Below are positions 60,653 to 61,737 of a stretch of 61,737 bases of DNA, piece by piece. The notes under the pieces are model-generated. The model did no database searches, was not told where the DNA came from, and saw nothing but the letters and a program-made list of their open reading frames with translations. Position numbers and translations under genes: made by a program. Numbering within the stretch: the stretch's first letter is position 1; the number at the start of each line of letters is the position of its first letter. The DNA lies in the NCBI GenBank assembly GCA_000697055.1, contig JNDT01001630.1:1-61737 (forward strand), read 5' to 3'. Source of the stretch: Saksenaea vasiformis B4078. Lineage: Eukaryota > Mucoromycota > Mucoromycetes > Mucorales > Saksenaeaceae.

Positions 60653-61121
60653 GAAGAGAACGAGAAAAGAAGCAATTGTAATTTTTTTCTTTGTGCTTCG
60701 ATTCAGGTGATCCTCGGAACCGGCGCCGTTTTAATGTGATGAAGTTTAAATATTGTACAACAGCTCTAAGCCAACGCGAAGGCCGAAATGAATCTATATT
60801 TAAGGATTCACATACAGGAAATTTAAAGAAAGATGGTTCCTATTAAGTATACATGTACTGTTTTTTCAAAAAATAAAGTCGCATCTTGCAAATCTGCTTG
60901 GCGGAATTGAGAAGCTAAGCTTGACGCTAATGGATGATGTGAGCTACCGTGTTGCAATTGTTTGAATTGACGCATCCACGAATCTGTTTAGACCTTCAAC
61001 AGCGCAATACCCAGCCCCTCGCCAAGCTCATGCAAGATGCGTGAATAATTTGGTTGATGAGTATGAAAGGAAACAGCCCAGGAGGTTCAATAGTGCTTAC
61101 CAAGTACCGGGCGTGGAAGCC
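60653..61121. other. Spacer between the giant gene and the right-hand Fanzor
   Basis: About 470 bp with no gene. It is the 3' flank of the Fanzor and the 5' flank of the giant gene, both on the minus strand. For a mobile Fanzor, the guide-RNA (omega-RNA) segment and the element's right end would be expected here. I could not identify a terminal repeat. Confidence 0.5.
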
Positions 61122-61133
61122 CTATCCACTTGG
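61100..61133. other. Nested palindrome spanning the Fanzor stop codon
   Basis: On the plus strand CCAAGT-acc-GGGC-gtggaa-GCCC-tatcc-ACTTGG forms a two-tier hairpin: an outer 6-bp stem CCAAGT/ACTTGG and an inner 4-bp stem GGGC/GCCC with a 6-nt loop. The last codons and TAG of the Fanzor reading frame sit inside it. TnpB and Fanzor omega-RNAs usually overlap the 3' end of the nuclease gene, so this may be part of such an RNA. That is inference. Confidence 0.65.
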
Positions 61134-61737
61134 CTCGTGGATCCTTTTTTGTCTTTTCTGTTGTAGCCTTGCTGATCGTCTTAGTGATTCTTGTGACGAT
61201 TCTGCTTCCTGTGCTTGTTGAAAAATGCTTTGCTGAGACCAGTGTGGTTCAACCGTGGTCTGAACTTCGCTGGCTGTCACTGTGGTTTCTTCTTCGCTTC
61301 CTTCTTCCTGACGTCTTGTCGGCCGGATGAACCAACGCGGATGTTGCTGAAACTGCAACATGTATTGGGCGATAGTCGCCTGGTTGTCCGCTGCATTGCC
61401 ATCTCGGTGGAACGCTCGATTACAACTCTGACAACAGACTACTCTCATCACCTTTTCAAGGCCACCTTCTAATCGAGCTTCATCTTGCACTGGTACCATG
61501 GGTGGTCGCCGGAGAAACCTGACATGCTGCTCGCTGCCTCGCTTAGAACAGTAACAACATACTTTCGAGGTTTGGTACTCATCAACTCTTGTACAGATAT
61601 CAATATTCTTGTTTTCACGACCGCGACTACGTTGCTTTATTTTCCGATACAGTGCGTTGGCAATCTTGTGATCCATGGGTGCTAGGGCTCCTCTTCTTGA
61701 TCTTTTGCTCATTCCATCTAGGCCAAAAGCGTATACA
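61122..61737 (-). CDS. Fanzor (TnpB-like RuvC nuclease), C-terminal part, continues off right edge
   Basis: The frame is open from the right edge to TAG at 61122. It encodes the end of the RuvC domain: VYAFGLDGMSKR...RRGALAP...K, then VDEYQTSKVCCYC, a zinc ribbon (CCYC ... CCQSC), and FHRDGNAADN with the last catalytic Asp. A tail of about 90 residues follows, Gln/Glu-rich and ending in a basic stretch (RLQQKRQKR), a possible nuclear signal. No frameshift or stop is seen. A separate start at 61712 is not needed, because the frame stays open upstream. The overlap with the left-hand Fanzor is only about 20 residues (VYAFGLDGM versus IVAYGDADL), and the two differ clearly, so they are separate lineages. 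Confidence 0.85.
   Translation of the reverse strand, partial: VYAFGLDGMSKRSRRGALAPMDHKIANALYRKIKQRSRGRENKNIDICTRVDEYQTSKVCCYCSKRGSEQHVRFLRRPPMVPVQDEARLEGGLEKVMRVVCCQSCNRAFHRDGNAADNQATIAQYMLQFQQHPRWFIRPTRRQEEGSEEETTVTASEVQTTVEPHWSQQSIFQQAQEAESSQESLRRSARLQQKRQKRIHEPSG

Noticed and set aside
1..61737. tRNA or rRNA genes
   Set aside because: I looked for the conserved B-box (GGTTCGAATCC-like) with a matching cloverleaf and for rRNA core sequences and found none I could support.

Overview
The window is nuclear DNA of a filamentous fungus, most likely an early-diverging Mucoromycota (Mucorales-like) species. The evidence is moderate GC, many short (about 40-90 bp) GT-AG introns with CTAAC-like branch points, pyrimidine-rich leaders before start codons, and a gene set typical of that group: SCAP-type sterol sensor, Caf120-like PH protein, WHI2, FAR1/MULE, Tc1 and Fanzor elements, and a giant Sel1 protein. 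Nothing suggests a bacterial, plasmid or viral origin. Most genes below were rebuilt by joining exons. Where I give an exon chain, the summed length is a multiple of three, which is an internal check on the splice choices.

Layout. 1-2615 (-): a Fanzor gene (eukaryotic TnpB-like RuvC nuclease), 11 exons, running off the left edge and carrying two apparent frameshifts. 2.6-4.5 kb: a 95-bp tandem duplication and a broken FAR1/MULE transposase. 4671-5425 (+): mitochondrial inner-membrane protease IMP2, five small exons. 7697-9698 (+): siderophore-type MFS transporter with two exact ATCWGATAA iron-GATA sites upstream. 10053-14789 (-): SCAP-like sterol sensor. 15135-17386 (+): inositol-polyphosphate 5-phosphatase. 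17513-18848 (-): alpha-arrestin. 18.9-28.1 kb: a gene-poor zone with dispersed repeats, a Tc1 pseudogene, a MULE/OTU remnant, a doubtful zinc-finger locus and a 30-bp-period TTCGAA array. 28177-31478 (+): Caf120/Skg3-like PH protein. 33195-34251 (-): LEA_2-type membrane protein. 36530-37555 (+): ribosomal protein eS6. 37701-38669 (+): WHI2. 40105-41708 (-): RPD3-class histone deacetylase. 44122-46521 (+): PHD/extended-PHD chromatin protein. 47084-47859 (-): two-finger C2H2 factor. 48-52.6 kb: repeats, a 400-bp MITE and a DDE transposase remnant. 52682-60652 (-): a nine-exon gene for a 2,516-residue protein with two perforin-like N-terminal modules and 42 full Sel1 repeats. 61122-61737 (-): the C-terminal end of a second, divergent Fanzor, running off the right edge.

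The host genes are independent housekeeping or regulatory genes: iron uptake, sterol sensing, phosphoinositide turnover, endocytic adaptor, translation, chromatin. They do not form a pathway cluster. The accessory layer (two Fanzors, MULE, MULE-OTU, Tc1, a second DDE family, a MITE and a dispersed repeat family) fills the spaces between them. The most unusual items are the two unlike Fanzor loci at either end, the structured palindrome across the stop codon of the second, and the giant perforin-like/Sel1 protein whose 5.3-kb final exon ends directly in an A-tract.
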